From Serratia silvae (GTDB lineage: Bacteria; Pseudomonadota; Gammaproteobacteria; Enterobacterales; Enterobacteriaceae): a stretch of DNA of 64,000 nucleotides. Position 1 is the stretch's first letter. Each line of letters begins with the position of its first letter. A program made the position numbers and the translations under genes. Where the stretch lies: the NCBI RefSeq assembly GCF_023282985.1, contig NZ_JAGQDC010000012.1:101039-165038 (forward strand), in the 5' to 3' direction. Below the pieces are notes generated by a model that saw nothing but the letters and a program-made list of their open reading frames with translations, was not told where the DNA came from and did no database searches. Below are positions 54,580-63,927 of the stretch, piece after piece.

Positions 54580-55812
54580 TCAAACGTTAACACCGGCACC
54601 AGGCGCTTTACTTTCCACCGCGATCGCTTTACCGCGCGTATCCTTACCAAAATACACCAGCACCGCGATCACGATCGCCACCGTCCCGGCGATCATCGCC
54701 ATCGCCAGACCGTAGTTTTGCCCATGATGTTCCGCAATCGTGGCCTGCAAGGTGGCATTCACCGAAGCAATCAGGTTACCCAGTTGGTAAACAAACCCCG
54801 GCAGCACCGCGCGAGTATTCGCTGGCACCAGTTCGTTGAGGTAGGTTGGGATAACCCCCCACGCGCCCTGCACCATAAATTGCATCATGAATGCCCCCAG
54901 CCCCAGCATCAGCGAACCGCTGGCGAATGCCCACAGCGGGATCACCGGTAACGCCAGCAGGGCCGCAATAATAATGGCTTTCTTACGACCAATTCTTTCC
55001 GACAGGGCACCAAAGAAAATACCGCCGATAATGGAGGCAATATTGTAGCTAATGGCGATGATACTGACGGTTTTAGGATCGAAACCGTGTTGAATTTTCA
55101 AGAAAGCCGGATACATATCCTGGGTGCCGTGAGAGAAGAAATTAAACGCCGCCATCAGCAGTACCAGATAGAGACACAGCTTCCAATGGCTCTTCAGCAC
55201 TGGCAGTAAGGCAGTGCTTTCTTTGCGTGCCCGCGCCGCCAACCACACCGGCGACTCTTCCACACAGAAGTAGATAAAGGGCAGCAACAGGATAGGTGCG
55301 GCCCCGATCACGAACATGCCGCGCCAGCCGACCACTTCAAACAGCAGCCCGTAGGCCACCGCCGCCAGCAAATAGCCAAACGGATACCCTGCCTGGAAGA
55401 TACCGGACATCAGTCCACGCGAACGGTCTGGGATGCTTTCCATCGCCAGCGAAGAAGCCACGCCCCAGATGCCCCCCATCGCCACGCCGTAAAGCACGCG
55501 CAGCAACAGAAAAACGGTCAAAGAAGGAGCGGCCGCCGACAACAGCTCAAATACCGAGAAAAACACGATATTCAACATCAGGATCGGTTTACGGCCATAC
55601 TTTTCCGCCGCACGGCCAAAGATAAGCGCACCAATCGGGCGCACCGCCAGCGTCAGCAGGATCGCCAGGGTGACTTCTTCCATCCCTACCTGAAAAGCCT
55701 GAGCAATATCGCTGAGCAGGAAGACCAGCACAAAGAAATCGAAAGCATCGAGCGTCCAGCTTGCAAAGCTGGCAATTGCCGCGTTGCGTTGCTGCGGAGT
55801 CCAACCAAACAT
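54580..55812 (-). CDS. MFS transporter, carboxylate/sugar type
   Basis: A 410-residue twelve-helix major facilitator. The first helix SWTLDAFDFFVLVFLLSDIA and the loop FGRAAEKYGRKPILMLNI resemble the sialate:H+ symporter group (NanT, lactate carriers). Other signatures are MGGIWGVASSLAMESIPDRSRG and LSERIGRKKAI. I start at the ATG of MFGWTPQQRNA; the frame continues 36 codons upstream to a TTG with alanine-rich, non-family sequence. The substrate is not evident. This gene is inserted between the ilv leader and yifB, which are neighbours in E. coli. Confidence 0.82.
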   Translation of the reverse strand: MFGWTPQQRNAAIASFASWTLDAFDFFVLVFLLSDIAQAFQVGMEEVTLAILLTLAVRPIGALIFGRAAEKYGRKPILMLNIVFFSVFELLSAAAPSLTVFLLLRVLYGVAMGGIWGVASSLAMESIPDRSRGLMSGIFQAGYPFGYLLAAVAYGLLFEVVGWRGMFVIGAAPILLLPFIYFCVEESPVWLAARARKESTALLPVLKSHWKLCLYLVLLMAAFNFFSHGTQDMYPAFLKIQHGFDPKTVSIIAISYNIASIIGGIFFGALSERIGRKKAIIIAALLALPVIPLWAFASGSLMLGLGAFMMQFMVQGAWGVIPTYLNELVPANTRAVLPGFVYQLGNLIASVNATLQATIAEHHGQNYGLAMAMIAGTVAIVIAVLVYFGKDTRGKAIAVESKAPGAGVNV

Positions 55813-56155
55813 AGTGTTATCCCTACCGTAGAGTACGAGGTCATAAGGTTTAGCGGCGGCCGCAGCGTGTGCGGTAGCGGTCGGGGCTTTGTTAATGAGG
55901 TGATTTTTTATTTTAAACAATTGTTAAATACACCCATTAGCCCTGCTGTTGCAACTTGGTTAGCTTGCTAATGTGTTTCAGCTTTCCCGTAATTGTTAAT
56001 GGGTATTACAGTGAAATGCGTACCGGCTCGAAAAATAGCAATAACATGATGAAATAAATTACTTTTAATTTTGTAGCACTACGCAGTTTGATGATTATCA
56101 GTGCGCGGCCATCCGGCAGTTCCCGCATCATGTTGCCTTCAGCGAGGAGAGCAAT
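55813..56155. other. Divergent region between the MFS gene and yifB
   Basis: About 340 bp with no gene. It should hold both promoters. AATTGTTAA occurs twice (55918-55926 and 55991-55999). The yifB ribosome site GAGGAG lies just before 56156. Confidence 0.35.
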
Positions 56156-57679
56156 ATGTCACTGGCGGTAATCTATACCCGTGCCACGATCGGCGTGCAG
56201 GCGCCTTCGGTCATGGTTGAAGTCCATATCAGCAACGGATTACCCGGCCTTACACTGGTCGGCCTGCCGGAAACCACGGTGAAAGAAGCCCGTGACCGGG
56301 TACGCAGCGCACTGATCAACAACGGCTTCACCTTTCCGGCCAAACGCATCACCGTCAATCTGGCACCGGCCGATTTGCCGAAGGAAGGGGGGCGCTATGA
56401 TTTACCCATTGCGCTGGCCATTCTGGCGGCCTCAGAGCAGCTGCCCGCAGATAAGTTGGCGCACTATGAGTTCCTGGGTGAATTGGCGCTTTCTGGCGCA
56501 TTGAGGGCGGTGCACGGCGCCATTCCGGCGGCAATAGCGGCAGCCGAGGCTAAGCGTGAGCTGATCCTCGCAGCGGCCAACGGCAAAGAGGCGGGGTTGC
56601 TTCCCAACAGCACGACCCGAGTTGCGGAACATTTGCTGGAGGTTTGCGCTTTTTTGCAGGGTAAGGGGGATCTGCCGATCGCCGTAGCGCCTCCTGCGGC
56701 TGCCACGTCAACGGAAACTGCCGACCTGCAGGAAGTCATTGGCCAAGAGCAGGCAAAGCGAGCGTTGGAAATTGCCGCAGCCGGGGGCCACAACCTATTG
56801 CTGCTTGGCCCCCCGGGTACCGGCAAAACCATGCTGGCCAGCCGCCTCAACGGCTTGCTGCCGCCGTTAAGCGACCAGGAGGCGCTGGAAAGCGTCGCCG
56901 TTGCCAGCTTACTGCATCACCCAGATGAAACCCTGCCATGGCGCCAGCGGCCGTTTCGCGCCCCGCACCACAGCGCTTCGATGGCTGCCCTGGTTGGGGG
57001 CGGCTCCTTGCCGCGGCCAGGGGAAATCTCCATGGCGCACAACGGCGTGCTGTTTCTGGATGAGTTACCCGAATTTGAACGGCGAGTATTGGATGCGCTG
57101 CGTGAGCCACTGGAATCCGGTGAAATCGTCATCTCCCGCGCCAGCGCCAAGGTACGCTTCCCTGCCAGGGTGCAGCTGATTGCGGCGATGAACCCCAGCC
57201 CAACCGGGCACTATCAGGGCATACACAACCGCACGCCACCACAGCAAATCTTGCGCTACCTCGGCAGGCTTTCCGGCCCCTTCCTCGATCGATTTGATTT
57301 ATCGATTGAGGTGCCACTGCTGCCTCCAGGCGTACTGGCCAAGCAGCACCATGCGGGGGAAAGCAGCCAACAGGTTCGTCAGCGGGTGCTGGTGGCGCGC
57401 GAACGGCAGCTGGCACGGGCTGGTAAGGTGAATGCGCTGTTGAGTAACCGCGAGGTGGATCGGGATTGCCATTTGCCTGCAGCGGAAGCGGAGTTTTTGG
57501 AGAAAACGCTGAGCCAACTGGGATTATCGGTTCGAGCCTGGCATCGTATCCTGAAAGTGGCACGCACGCTGGCCGATTTGACGGGGGAACAACAGATTGA
57601 TAAACGCCATCTCAGCGAAGCGCTCAGCTATCGCAGTATGGATCGCCTGCTGCTGCAGCTACACCGCAGCCTAGAATAA
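56156..57679 (+). CDS. yifB: YifB/ComM-family AAA ATPase
   Basis: A 507-residue Mg-chelatase-like ATPase. An N-terminal Lon-protease-like fold (about 1-170, GLPGLTLVGLPETTVKEARD, NLAPADLPKEGGRYDLPIAL) precedes the AAA domain with Walker A LLLGPPGTGKTMLASRL (about 219), Walker B GVLFLDELPEF and a C-terminal helical region. Members called ComM are helicases that drive branch migration during natural transformation in Vibrio and Haemophilus; the role in enterobacteria is unclear. E. coli has yifB next to the ilv leader, as here apart from the MFS insertion. Confidence 0.93.
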   Translation: MSLAVIYTRATIGVQAPSVMVEVHISNGLPGLTLVGLPETTVKEARDRVRSALINNGFTFPAKRITVNLAPADLPKEGGRYDLPIALAILAASEQLPADKLAHYEFLGELALSGALRAVHGAIPAAIAAAEAKRELILAAANGKEAGLLPNSTTRVAEHLLEVCAFLQGKGDLPIAVAPPAAATSTETADLQEVIGQEQAKRALEIAAAGGHNLLLLGPPGTGKTMLASRLNGLLPPLSDQEALESVAVASLLHHPDETLPWRQRPFRAPHHSASMAALVGGGSLPRPGEISMAHNGVLFLDELPEFERRVLDALREPLESGEIVISRASAKVRFPARVQLIAAMNPSPTGHYQGIHNRTPPQQILRYLGRLSGPFLDRFDLSIEVPLLPPGVLAKQHHAGESSQQVRQRVLVARERQLARAGKVNALLSNREVDRDCHLPAAEAEFLEKTLSQLGLSVRAWHRILKVARTLADLTGEQQIDKRHLSEALSYRSMDRLLLQLHRSLE

Positions 57680-57703
57680 AAAATGGGGCCGAATGACCCC
57701 ATG
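57676..57703 (-). terminator. maoP terminator
   Basis: On the minus strand ATGGGG - TCATTCGG - CCCCAT followed by TTTTTTATT, 4 bases after the maoP stop and just beyond the convergent yifB end. Confidence 0.75.
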
Positions 57704-57707
57704 ATGA

Positions 57708-58046
57708 TCAATCGTCGCTTTCAGTGTAGTCTTCTACCGCATCAGCCTGCGGCTTGCCACCTGACAGCGTATGGAATTTTTTCGGGCGGCGGGTGCGCGC
57801 CAGATATTTAGACCATACTTTTTCTTGCTCGGTTACCGGTTCACGCTCACCGCGACACACTGCAACGAACAACTGCTCTTCTTCAGTGGCTGGCTGGCGC
57901 TTGCCAGCATCCAACTCGTTGAACGCATACCCGAAACGCTCTAGCAATTGCGCTTCTTTAATGGTGAAATCGCCGTGACGGGAGAACCCGCGAGGATAGT
58001 TTTTATTATCAAAAAAACGACTGTTGGTGGTGAAGCTATCCGCCAT
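57708..58046 (-). CDS. maoP: Macrodomain Ori protein MaoP (YifE)
   Basis: A 112-residue protein of the DUF413 family ([20 protein letters not shown] start, [19 protein letters not shown] end) that, with the DNA site maoS, organises the Ori macrodomain in E. coli. It is conserved over its full length. I start at MADSF as in E. coli; the frame extends 28 codons upstream. It is divergent from hdfR across 119 bp and its presence suggests this segment lies near the replication origin. Confidence 0.94.
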   Translation of the reverse strand: MADSFTTNSRFFDNKNYPRGFSRHGDFTIKEAQLLERFGYAFNELDAGKRQPATEEEQLFVAVCRGEREPVTEQEKVWSKYLARTRRPKKFHTLSGGKPQADAVEDYTESDD

Positions 58047-58165
58047 CTGACACGCTCCTAATTCTCTCATGGCCGTGCTGTTTATGGCGCGGAGTATTAG
58101 ATAGGCTTGACATCGTGTAAAACAAAACATTTAAATCTTAACGATAAAAAATTTTGGAGATAGGT

Positions 58166-58996
58166 GTGGACACCGAATTACTGAAAACCTTTTTGGAGGT
58201 CAGTAGAACACGACACTTTGGCCGCGCAGCGGAATCCCTGTACTTAACGCAGTCTGCAGTGAGTTTCCGTATCCGCCAGCTTGAAACTCAATTAGGGGCG
58301 AATTTATTCACCCGTCACCGCAACAACATCCGCCTGACGCCTGCAGGAGAGCGGCTGTTACCCTATGCCGAGAGCCTGATGAACACCTGGCAACTGGCAA
58401 AGAAAGAGGTGGTGCGATCGCTACAGCACAGCGAACTTTCTATCGGTGCCACCGCGTCACTATGGGAGGCTTACCTAACGCCTTGGCTACAATCGCTCTA
58501 CCAGCAGCGGGAGGCCTTGCAGCTGGAAGCCAGAGTGGCATTGCGCCATTCTTTGGTGAAGCAGCTACATGAAAGACAGCTCGATTTGCTAATCACTACC
58601 GAACCGCCAAAGATGGATGAACTGGCCAGCCAGCTGTTGGGTAACTTCTCGCTACGGCTGTTTTCCTCGTCGCTTCGCGACAGGCCAACCCCAATGCCTT
58701 ACATCAAACTGGAATGGGGTGCCGATTTTCACCAGCAGGAAGCCCGCATGCTTGAGGGCGATAACGTGCCCGTTCTGACCACCACTTCGGCACATCTGAC
58801 GCGCCAATTGCTGGAGACGACCGGCGGCTGCGCATTTCTCCCCAGCCAGTGGGAAAAAGAGTACCCTCAGTTGATCGCTGTTGCTGACACCCAGCCGATC
58901 ATTCGCCCGCTTTATGCCGTCTGGCTGCAAAACAGCGACCAGCAGCCGTTAATCCGCCAACTGCTGAAAATAATACCTTTAAATACCGCAACCTGA
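58166..58996 (+). CDS. hdfR: LysR-family regulator HdfR
   Basis: A 276-residue LysR-type regulator, in E. coli an H-NS-dependent repressor of the flagellar master operon flhDC. The N-terminus [20 protein letters not shown] with helix-turn-helix [20 protein letters not shown] is nearly identical to E. coli HdfR. I start at the GTG after GGAGATAGGT. It ends 4 bases from the convergent yjfF, where an imperfect hairpin (CCTGAGCCG / CGGCTTCAGG, 58992-59016) sits. Confidence 0.93.
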   Translation: MDTELLKTFLEVSRTRHFGRAAESLYLTQSAVSFRIRQLETQLGANLFTRHRNNIRLTPAGERLLPYAESLMNTWQLAKKEVVRSLQHSELSIGATASLWEAYLTPWLQSLYQQREALQLEARVALRHSLVKQLHERQLDLLITTEPPKMDELASQLLGNFSLRLFSSSLRDRPTPMPYIKLEWGADFHQQEARMLEGDNVPVLTTTSAHLTRQLLETTGGCAFLPSQWEKEYPQLIAVADTQPIIRPLYAVWLQNSDQQPLIRQLLKIIPLNTAT

Positions 58997-59000
58997 GCCG

Positions 59001-59993
59001 CTATGACGGCTTCAGGCGTGGATGGCGGGGTTTCTCCCGTCTGGTCTGCCAAAAGGCGCTCATCGCCTTCTGGAGACCGATAAAGCAGAAAAGCAGGATG
59101 CCGATGACGATTTTTGTCCACCAGGAGCTGAGTGAGCCATCGAAAGTGATGTAACTCTGGATTAAGCCCTGGATCAACACGCCAAACAAGGTGCCCAAAA
59201 TGGTGCCGACGCCGCCGGTCAGCAACGTTCCCCCAATGACGACCGCCGCAATGGCATCCAGTTCGACACCACTGGCAGCCAGCGCGTAACCGGCGGACGT
59301 GTATAGCGAGAAGACAATGCCGGAAAGAGCCGCCAGCGTGCTGGAAAGCATGTAAATCTGGATGGTGGTACGCCGCACTGGCACTCCCATCAGCGCAGCA
59401 GAGACCGGATTACCACCGATGGCATAGACGTTATGGCCAAAACGGGTGCGATGCGCCAAGATCATACCCATCGCCACGACCAGCAACATCACCAACGCCA
59501 ATAAGGTAAATCGGCCACCACCGGGGACTTTCCAGGCATAGTTTGCCAGCGTGGCATACAGCGGGTGATCAATTGGCAAAGACTCTTCCGAAACGATAAA
59601 ACTCATGCCGCGTACGAAGAACATTCCCGCCAGCGTGATGATAAATGCAGGTAATTTCAGCACGTCAATGATCCAGCCCATCAGCGCACCAAATGAGGCT
59701 CCCATCAGCAAGGCAATGACAAATGCATAACCTGGAGCAATACCATAAGTGCCTATCAGCTTGGCCAACAGTACACCGGTAAAGGCGATCACTGACCCCA
59801 CCGAAAGATCGATTCCACCTGAAAGGATCACAAAAGTCATGCCCACGGCCACAATGCCGAGAAAGGCGTTGTCGGTCAGCAGATCGCACCAGACGCGGCT
59901 GGAAGCAAAGCTGGGGAATTGGCTAAGGCAAAAGGCATAGCCCAGCAGGAAAACCGCGATAGTGATCAATAGGGGAAGGTTACGTTTCATCAT
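59001..59993 (-). CDS. yjfF: Galactofuranose ABC transporter permease YjfF
   Basis: A 330-residue inner-membrane permease of the ribose/AraH type with about nine helices. FVILSGGIDLSVGSVIAFTG (about 55-74), LPAFIITLAGMFFVRGMSF and GGTLLTGGVGTILGTLFGV match E. coli YjfF, which pairs with YtfT. Its start overlaps the ytfT stop by 4 bases. It is the last gene of the operon. Confidence 0.94.
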   Translation of the reverse strand: MMKRNLPLLITIAVFLLGYAFCLSQFPSFASSRVWCDLLTDNAFLGIVAVGMTFVILSGGIDLSVGSVIAFTGVLLAKLIGTYGIAPGYAFVIALLMGASFGALMGWIIDVLKLPAFIITLAGMFFVRGMSFIVSEESLPIDHPLYATLANYAWKVPGGGRFTLLALVMLLVVAMGMILAHRTRFGHNVYAIGGNPVSAALMGVPVRRTTIQIYMLSSTLAALSGIVFSLYTSAGYALAASGVELDAIAAVVIGGTLLTGGVGTILGTLFGVLIQGLIQSYITFDGSLSSWWTKIVIGILLFCFIGLQKAMSAFWQTRREKPRHPRLKPS

Positions 59994-61012
59994 GATTTAC
60001 GTCTCCGCCACAGCCGCTGTAATGACACACTTGGGGATTGCACCAGCAGTACGGCTAATACCACCACCGCTTTCAACACCAGGTTAAACTCCGGTTTATA
60101 GCCCGAAAGCAGAATGCCAGTATTCATACCTTGAATGATTAATGCCCCCACTACCGAAAGCAGCAGATTAAAACGGCCACCCAGTAGTGACCCACCGCCA
60201 ATCACCACGGCCAGGATCGCATCCAGTTCAAGCCACAGGCCCGCATTGTTGGCATCCGCACCGCGGATATCCGCCGTAACGATAACCCCTGCCACCGCCG
60301 CGCACAGGCCGCAAATGATATATACCGCAATGATCACCCAGCGAGTACTGACGCCAGCATTACGTGCTGAGCGCAAATTGATACCGACAGCCTCAATAAA
60401 CAGCCCCAAAGCGGTTTTGCGTGTCAGTAACCAAATCAGCAACAGCATGACGGCAGCAATGATCACCGGCATCGGCAGATACATCAGCGCACCGCTGCCA
60501 AGCTTGGCTAATCCTTCACTCTCAAAGGTGACGATTTGCCCTTCGGTAATCAACTGCGCGATACCGCGCCCGGCCACCATCAACATCAAAGTAGCGACGA
60601 TCGGCTGAATTTGCAGCACCGCGACCAAGAAGCCGTTCCACAGACCACATAACGCCCCCACCGCTAATGCGGCCCCCAGGATGTAAGCTAATGGGTAGCC
60701 AGCGCTGGTCATGGTAGCGGCGGTTGCCCCGGCAATCGCCATCACCGCACCGACGGAGAGATCAATACCACCGGTGGCGATCACTAGCGTCATACCCAAG
60801 GCAAGCAGCGCAACGGGGGCACCGCGATTAAAAATATCAATCAAGCTGCCGAACAGGCGGCCATCCTGAATATGGATTGAAAAGAAATGGGGAGCGACCA
60901 GGCTATCGATAAGCAAAATTACCGCCAGCGCCCCCAACTGCGTCGCTCCCGCGGGCATTACCCACCTTACTTTGCGCGGTCCACCGGTCATGGGAAAACT
61001 CCTGTGGTTCAT
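59990..61012 (-). CDS. ytfT: Galactofuranose ABC transporter permease YtfT
   Basis: A 340-residue permease with the same plan as YjfF (LVIATGGIDLSVGAVMAIAG, IQPIVATLMLMVAGRGIAQL, VIGGGSLLGGRFNLLLSVVG). The two permeases form the heterodimeric channel. The N-terminal MNHRSFPMTGGPRKVRW is hydrophilic. Both ends overlap neighbours by 4 bases (ATGA), so ytfR, ytfT and yjfF are translated in a coupled way. Confidence 0.94.
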   Translation of the reverse strand: MNHRSFPMTGGPRKVRWVMPAGATQLGALAVILLIDSLVAPHFFSIHIQDGRLFGSLIDIFNRGAPVALLALGMTLVIATGGIDLSVGAVMAIAGATAATMTSAGYPLAYILGAALAVGALCGLWNGFLVAVLQIQPIVATLMLMVAGRGIAQLITEGQIVTFESEGLAKLGSGALMYLPMPVIIAAVMLLLIWLLTRKTALGLFIEAVGINLRSARNAGVSTRWVIIAVYIICGLCAAVAGVIVTADIRGADANNAGLWLELDAILAVVIGGGSLLGGRFNLLLSVVGALIIQGMNTGILLSGYKPEFNLVLKAVVVLAVLLVQSPSVSLQRLWRRRKS

Positions 61013-62523
61013 GCTGCCCCCTGTTGCACAGCAATGGCCTGCATAATAGCGGGAACCGTAATGGCATCATGCTCAAGCTGCGCCACATGTTTTCTATCGC
61101 GTAATACCACGATGCGATCGGCATAACCTGCCAGCTCTTCCAACTCGGAGGAGATAACCAGCAGTGCCAACCCTTCTTCACAAAGCCGCTCAATGAGGCG
61201 GATAATTTCCGCATGGGCCCCTACGTCAATGCCACGCGTTGGCTCATCCAGGATCAGGAAACGGGGTTTAGTCGCCAGCCAGCGGGAAAGCAGCACCTTC
61301 TGCTGGTTACCGCCGGAAAGGTACTGGATTTGCTGCTCCGGCCCCGGTGTGCGGATCCCCAGCAGTTTGATGAAATCCTCCGCAATTCGGGTTTGCTCGC
61401 GTAGCGGGATAGGCCGTAACCAGCCACGTTGCGCCTGCAATGCCAGAATAATGTTTTCCCTCACCGTGGCCGCGCCGACAATGCCGTCGGTCTTACGATC
61501 TTCTGGGCAATAACCAAATCCCAGGCTAGCCGCTTTACGGGGCGTCGGGATCGCTACCGTTTTGCCCTCAACCTTCGCTATACCTTTATCCCGAGCCTTA
61601 ATACCGAAGATCAGTTGTGCCGTCTCGGTACGTCCCGATCCCAATAAACCAGCCAGGCCGACTATTTCCCCAGGCCGGATCGCCAGATCAAAAGGTTCAA
61701 CCATGCCGCGTCGGCCATAGCCGCTAAACTCTACTAACGGCGGGGCCTGCACGACCTGATGTTCGCTGCGTTTGAGCAGCGTCTCATCAAAACTGTGGCC
61801 AAGCATCATCTGCACCAATTCGAGCCGTGGTAGCTCGGCGGTGACACGGGTCCCGACCAGCTTGCCATTACGCAACACCGTAATACGATCACTGATGCGG
61901 TAAACCTGTTCGAGAAAATGGGTGACGAAGATCATCCCCATTCCCTGAGTTCGCAGTTGGCTGAGAATATCCAGCAGCATGGTGACTTCCTTGGCATCCA
62001 GGCTGGCGGTGGGTTCATCCAGGATCAGCACCTTGGCGGAGAGATCGACGGCGCGAGCAATTGCGACAATTTGCTGAATAGCGATAGAGTAGTTACCCAG
62101 CGGCTGGCTGACATCCAGCGGTAAGCCATAGCCTTCCAGCAGCTTACAGGCATTACGCAACATGGTTTTTTGATCGATCAGGCCAAAACGGGTAGGTTCG
62201 CGGCCGATAAACAGATTGGCGGCCACCGAGATATTAGGCAACAGGTTAACTTCCTGATAGACGGTACCAATCCCCAAAGATTGCGCCTGGGCCGTATTCT
62301 GTGGCGCAATCGCGGTGCCTTCTAGCCAGATCTCACCGGCGGAGCGTTGGTAAACACCGGTCAATGCCTTAATCAACGTGGACTTGCCCGCGCCGTTTTC
62401 CCCCAGAAGCGCCACCACCTCACCGCGCTGGAGTGTGAAATCAACCTGCTCTAGCGCTTTGACTCCTGGAAACTCCACGGATAACCCGCTTATCGCCAAT
62501 AATGCTGCCTGAGGTGTGACCAT
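61009..62523 (-). CDS. ytfR: Galactofuranose ABC transporter ATP-binding protein YtfR
   Basis: A 504-residue double ATPase of the sugar ABC family. The first half has Walker A GENGAGKST (about 39) and Walker B KVLILDEPTASLD. The second has a degenerate Walker A (LLGSGRTETAQ) with signature QYLSGGNQQKVLLSRWL and FLILDEPTRGIDVGAHAEI. This asymmetry is normal for RbsA/YtfR-type proteins. It drives uptake of galactofuranose bound by YtfQ. Confidence 0.95.
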   Translation of the reverse strand: MVTPQAALLAISGLSVEFPGVKALEQVDFTLQRGEVVALLGENGAGKSTLIKALTGVYQRSAGEIWLEGTAIAPQNTAQAQSLGIGTVYQEVNLLPNISVAANLFIGREPTRFGLIDQKTMLRNACKLLEGYGLPLDVSQPLGNYSIAIQQIVAIARAVDLSAKVLILDEPTASLDAKEVTMLLDILSQLRTQGMGMIFVTHFLEQVYRISDRITVLRNGKLVGTRVTAELPRLELVQMMLGHSFDETLLKRSEHQVVQAPPLVEFSGYGRRGMVEPFDLAIRPGEIVGLAGLLGSGRTETAQLIFGIKARDKGIAKVEGKTVAIPTPRKAASLGFGYCPEDRKTDGIVGAATVRENIILALQAQRGWLRPIPLREQTRIAEDFIKLLGIRTPGPEQQIQYLSGGNQQKVLLSRWLATKPRFLILDEPTRGIDVGAHAEIIRLIERLCEEGLALLVISSELEELAGYADRIVVLRDRKHVAQLEHDAITVPAIMQAIAVQQGAA

Positions 62524-62545
62524 TATCTGCTCCGCCTGTTAACGA

Positions 62546-63502
62546 TCAATATCCCATGCTTTTCTTCATATCATATTCCTGCCTGGCCGTTTCAGGCTGC
62601 AGCAGTTTCGACTCGGTCTGGATAAATTTCTGTGGCTGTGTACCGTCTTTTTTCAATGCAATCAGGGCATCAAACGCAGGCCCTGCCATATTTGGCGTCA
62701 GTTCAACCGTGGCGTTAGCTTCCCCTTCCATCATCGCTTTAAAGATATCTGGTACGCCGTCGATGGAAACTACCTTGATCTGCGAACCCGGCTTGAGGCC
62801 AGCTTCTTTGATCGCCTGGATGGCACCAATGGCCATATCGTCGTTATGTGCATAAACGGCACAGATATTTTTGCCGTTCTGTTCAGCCTTGATAAAACTT
62901 TCCATCACTTCTTTACCCTTGCTGCGAGTAAAGTCACCGGACTGCGAACGGATGATTTTGACGTTGTCGGCAGAGGCAATACCATCCGCAAAGCCTTTCT
63001 TGCGGTTAATGGCCACGCTGGCCCCGACGGTGCCTTGTAGTTCCACCACGTTACAGGGCTTGCCCGCAACGGCTTTCACTAGCCATTCGCCTGCGACCTT
63101 CCCTTCATGGACGCTGTCAGAAGCGACGGCTGCGGTATACAGCGAGGGATCGTTCACTTCGATCATGCGATCAAGCAGGAAGACCGGAATTTTGGCCTCT
63201 TTTGCTTCTTGCAATACCGGAGTCCAACCGGTGGCCACCACTGGCGCAATGAAAATGGCGTCAACGCCCTGAGCAATAAAGGATCTCACCGCCTTGATCT
63301 GGTTTTCCTGCTTTTGCTGTGCATCGGCGATTTTCAGCGTAATACCCCGTTTTTCCGCCTCCTGTTTCGCCACTTTGGTTTCTGCCGAACGCCATCCTGA
63401 TTCAGAACCAATCTGAGAAAAGCCGACAACCAAGGGGGCAGCCTGTGCCGCTCCCATCAACACACCGCTTACGGCGGCCGCTAACAGTAAACGCTTAACC
63501 AT
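62546..63502 (-). CDS. ytfQ: Galactofuranose-binding periplasmic protein YtfQ
   Basis: A 318-residue substrate-binding protein with signal peptide (MVKRLLLAAAVSGVLMGAAQA, about 1-21) and the LacI/RbsB-like fold. Visible blocks are LVVGFSQIGSESGWRSAETK, FIAPVVATGW, FLLDRMIEVND and YAHNDDMAIGAIQAIKEAG. It matches E. coli YtfQ, which prefers galactofuranose. It is first in the operon, with GAGGA before the ATG; the roughly 300-bp upstream region shows no certain regulator site. Confidence 0.94.
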   Translation of the reverse strand: MVKRLLLAAAVSGVLMGAAQAAPLVVGFSQIGSESGWRSAETKVAKQEAEKRGITLKIADAQQKQENQIKAVRSFIAQGVDAIFIAPVVATGWTPVLQEAKEAKIPVFLLDRMIEVNDPSLYTAAVASDSVHEGKVAGEWLVKAVAGKPCNVVELQGTVGASVAINRKKGFADGIASADNVKIIRSQSGDFTRSKGKEVMESFIKAEQNGKNICAVYAHNDDMAIGAIQAIKEAGLKPGSQIKVVSIDGVPDIFKAMMEGEANATVELTPNMAGPAFDALIALKKDGTQPQKFIQTESKLLQPETARQEYDMKKSMGY

Positions 63503-63761
63503 GTTTTTCTCCTCGCTCTGCCTGAATCGGTCAGACAGAGATGGCTGTGGGTGTATTCGCTTTCATCGAGTGAGCCCAAAAACTCGTGGGGCTTATAAGG
63601 TGTAGTTGAAATACAGGGAGGAATGATGAGCGATATCACAGCGCGGGATTACAACCATTTTGTGCATAGATACAGCTAGAAATGTCTAAATTGGGAACGA
63701 TTTCGGCGGGAATTTTGTACGCGTTAGCGGGAGGACGGTCAATTTTAGGTACGTAGAAAGC

Positions 63762-63793
63762 AAAAAAAACCCTTCGCTTTCGCAAAGGGTTTC
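63762..63793 (-). terminator. Terminator of the tRNA-Asp/tRNA-Trp transcript
   Basis: On the minus strand AACCCTTTGC - GAAA - GCGAAGGGTT, a ten-pair stem (one G-T pair) with a GAAA tetraloop, followed by T8. It lies 5 bases beyond the tRNA-Trp gene. Confidence 0.92.
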
Positions 63794-63798
63794 TAATA

Positions 63799-63874
63799 TG
63801 GCAGGGGCGGAGAGACTCGAACTCGCGACACCCGGTTTTGGAGACCGGTGCTCTACCAACTGAGCTACGCCCCT
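63799..63874 (-). tRNA. trpT: tRNA-Trp (CCA)
   Basis: A 76-base tRNA with acceptor AGGGGCG / CGCCCCT, encoded CCA end, D-arm GTAGCTCAACTGGTAGAGC, anticodon CCA within CGGTCTCCAAAACCG, and T-arm GCGAGTTCGAGTCTCTCC. In E. coli trpT is the last gene of the rrnC operon, directly after aspT and before hdfR. Confidence 0.97.
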
Positions 63875-63927
63875 AAATTACGCTTAACATTATGCCTGCT
63901 AAGAGTAGCAGGCATAATTTAAATAAG

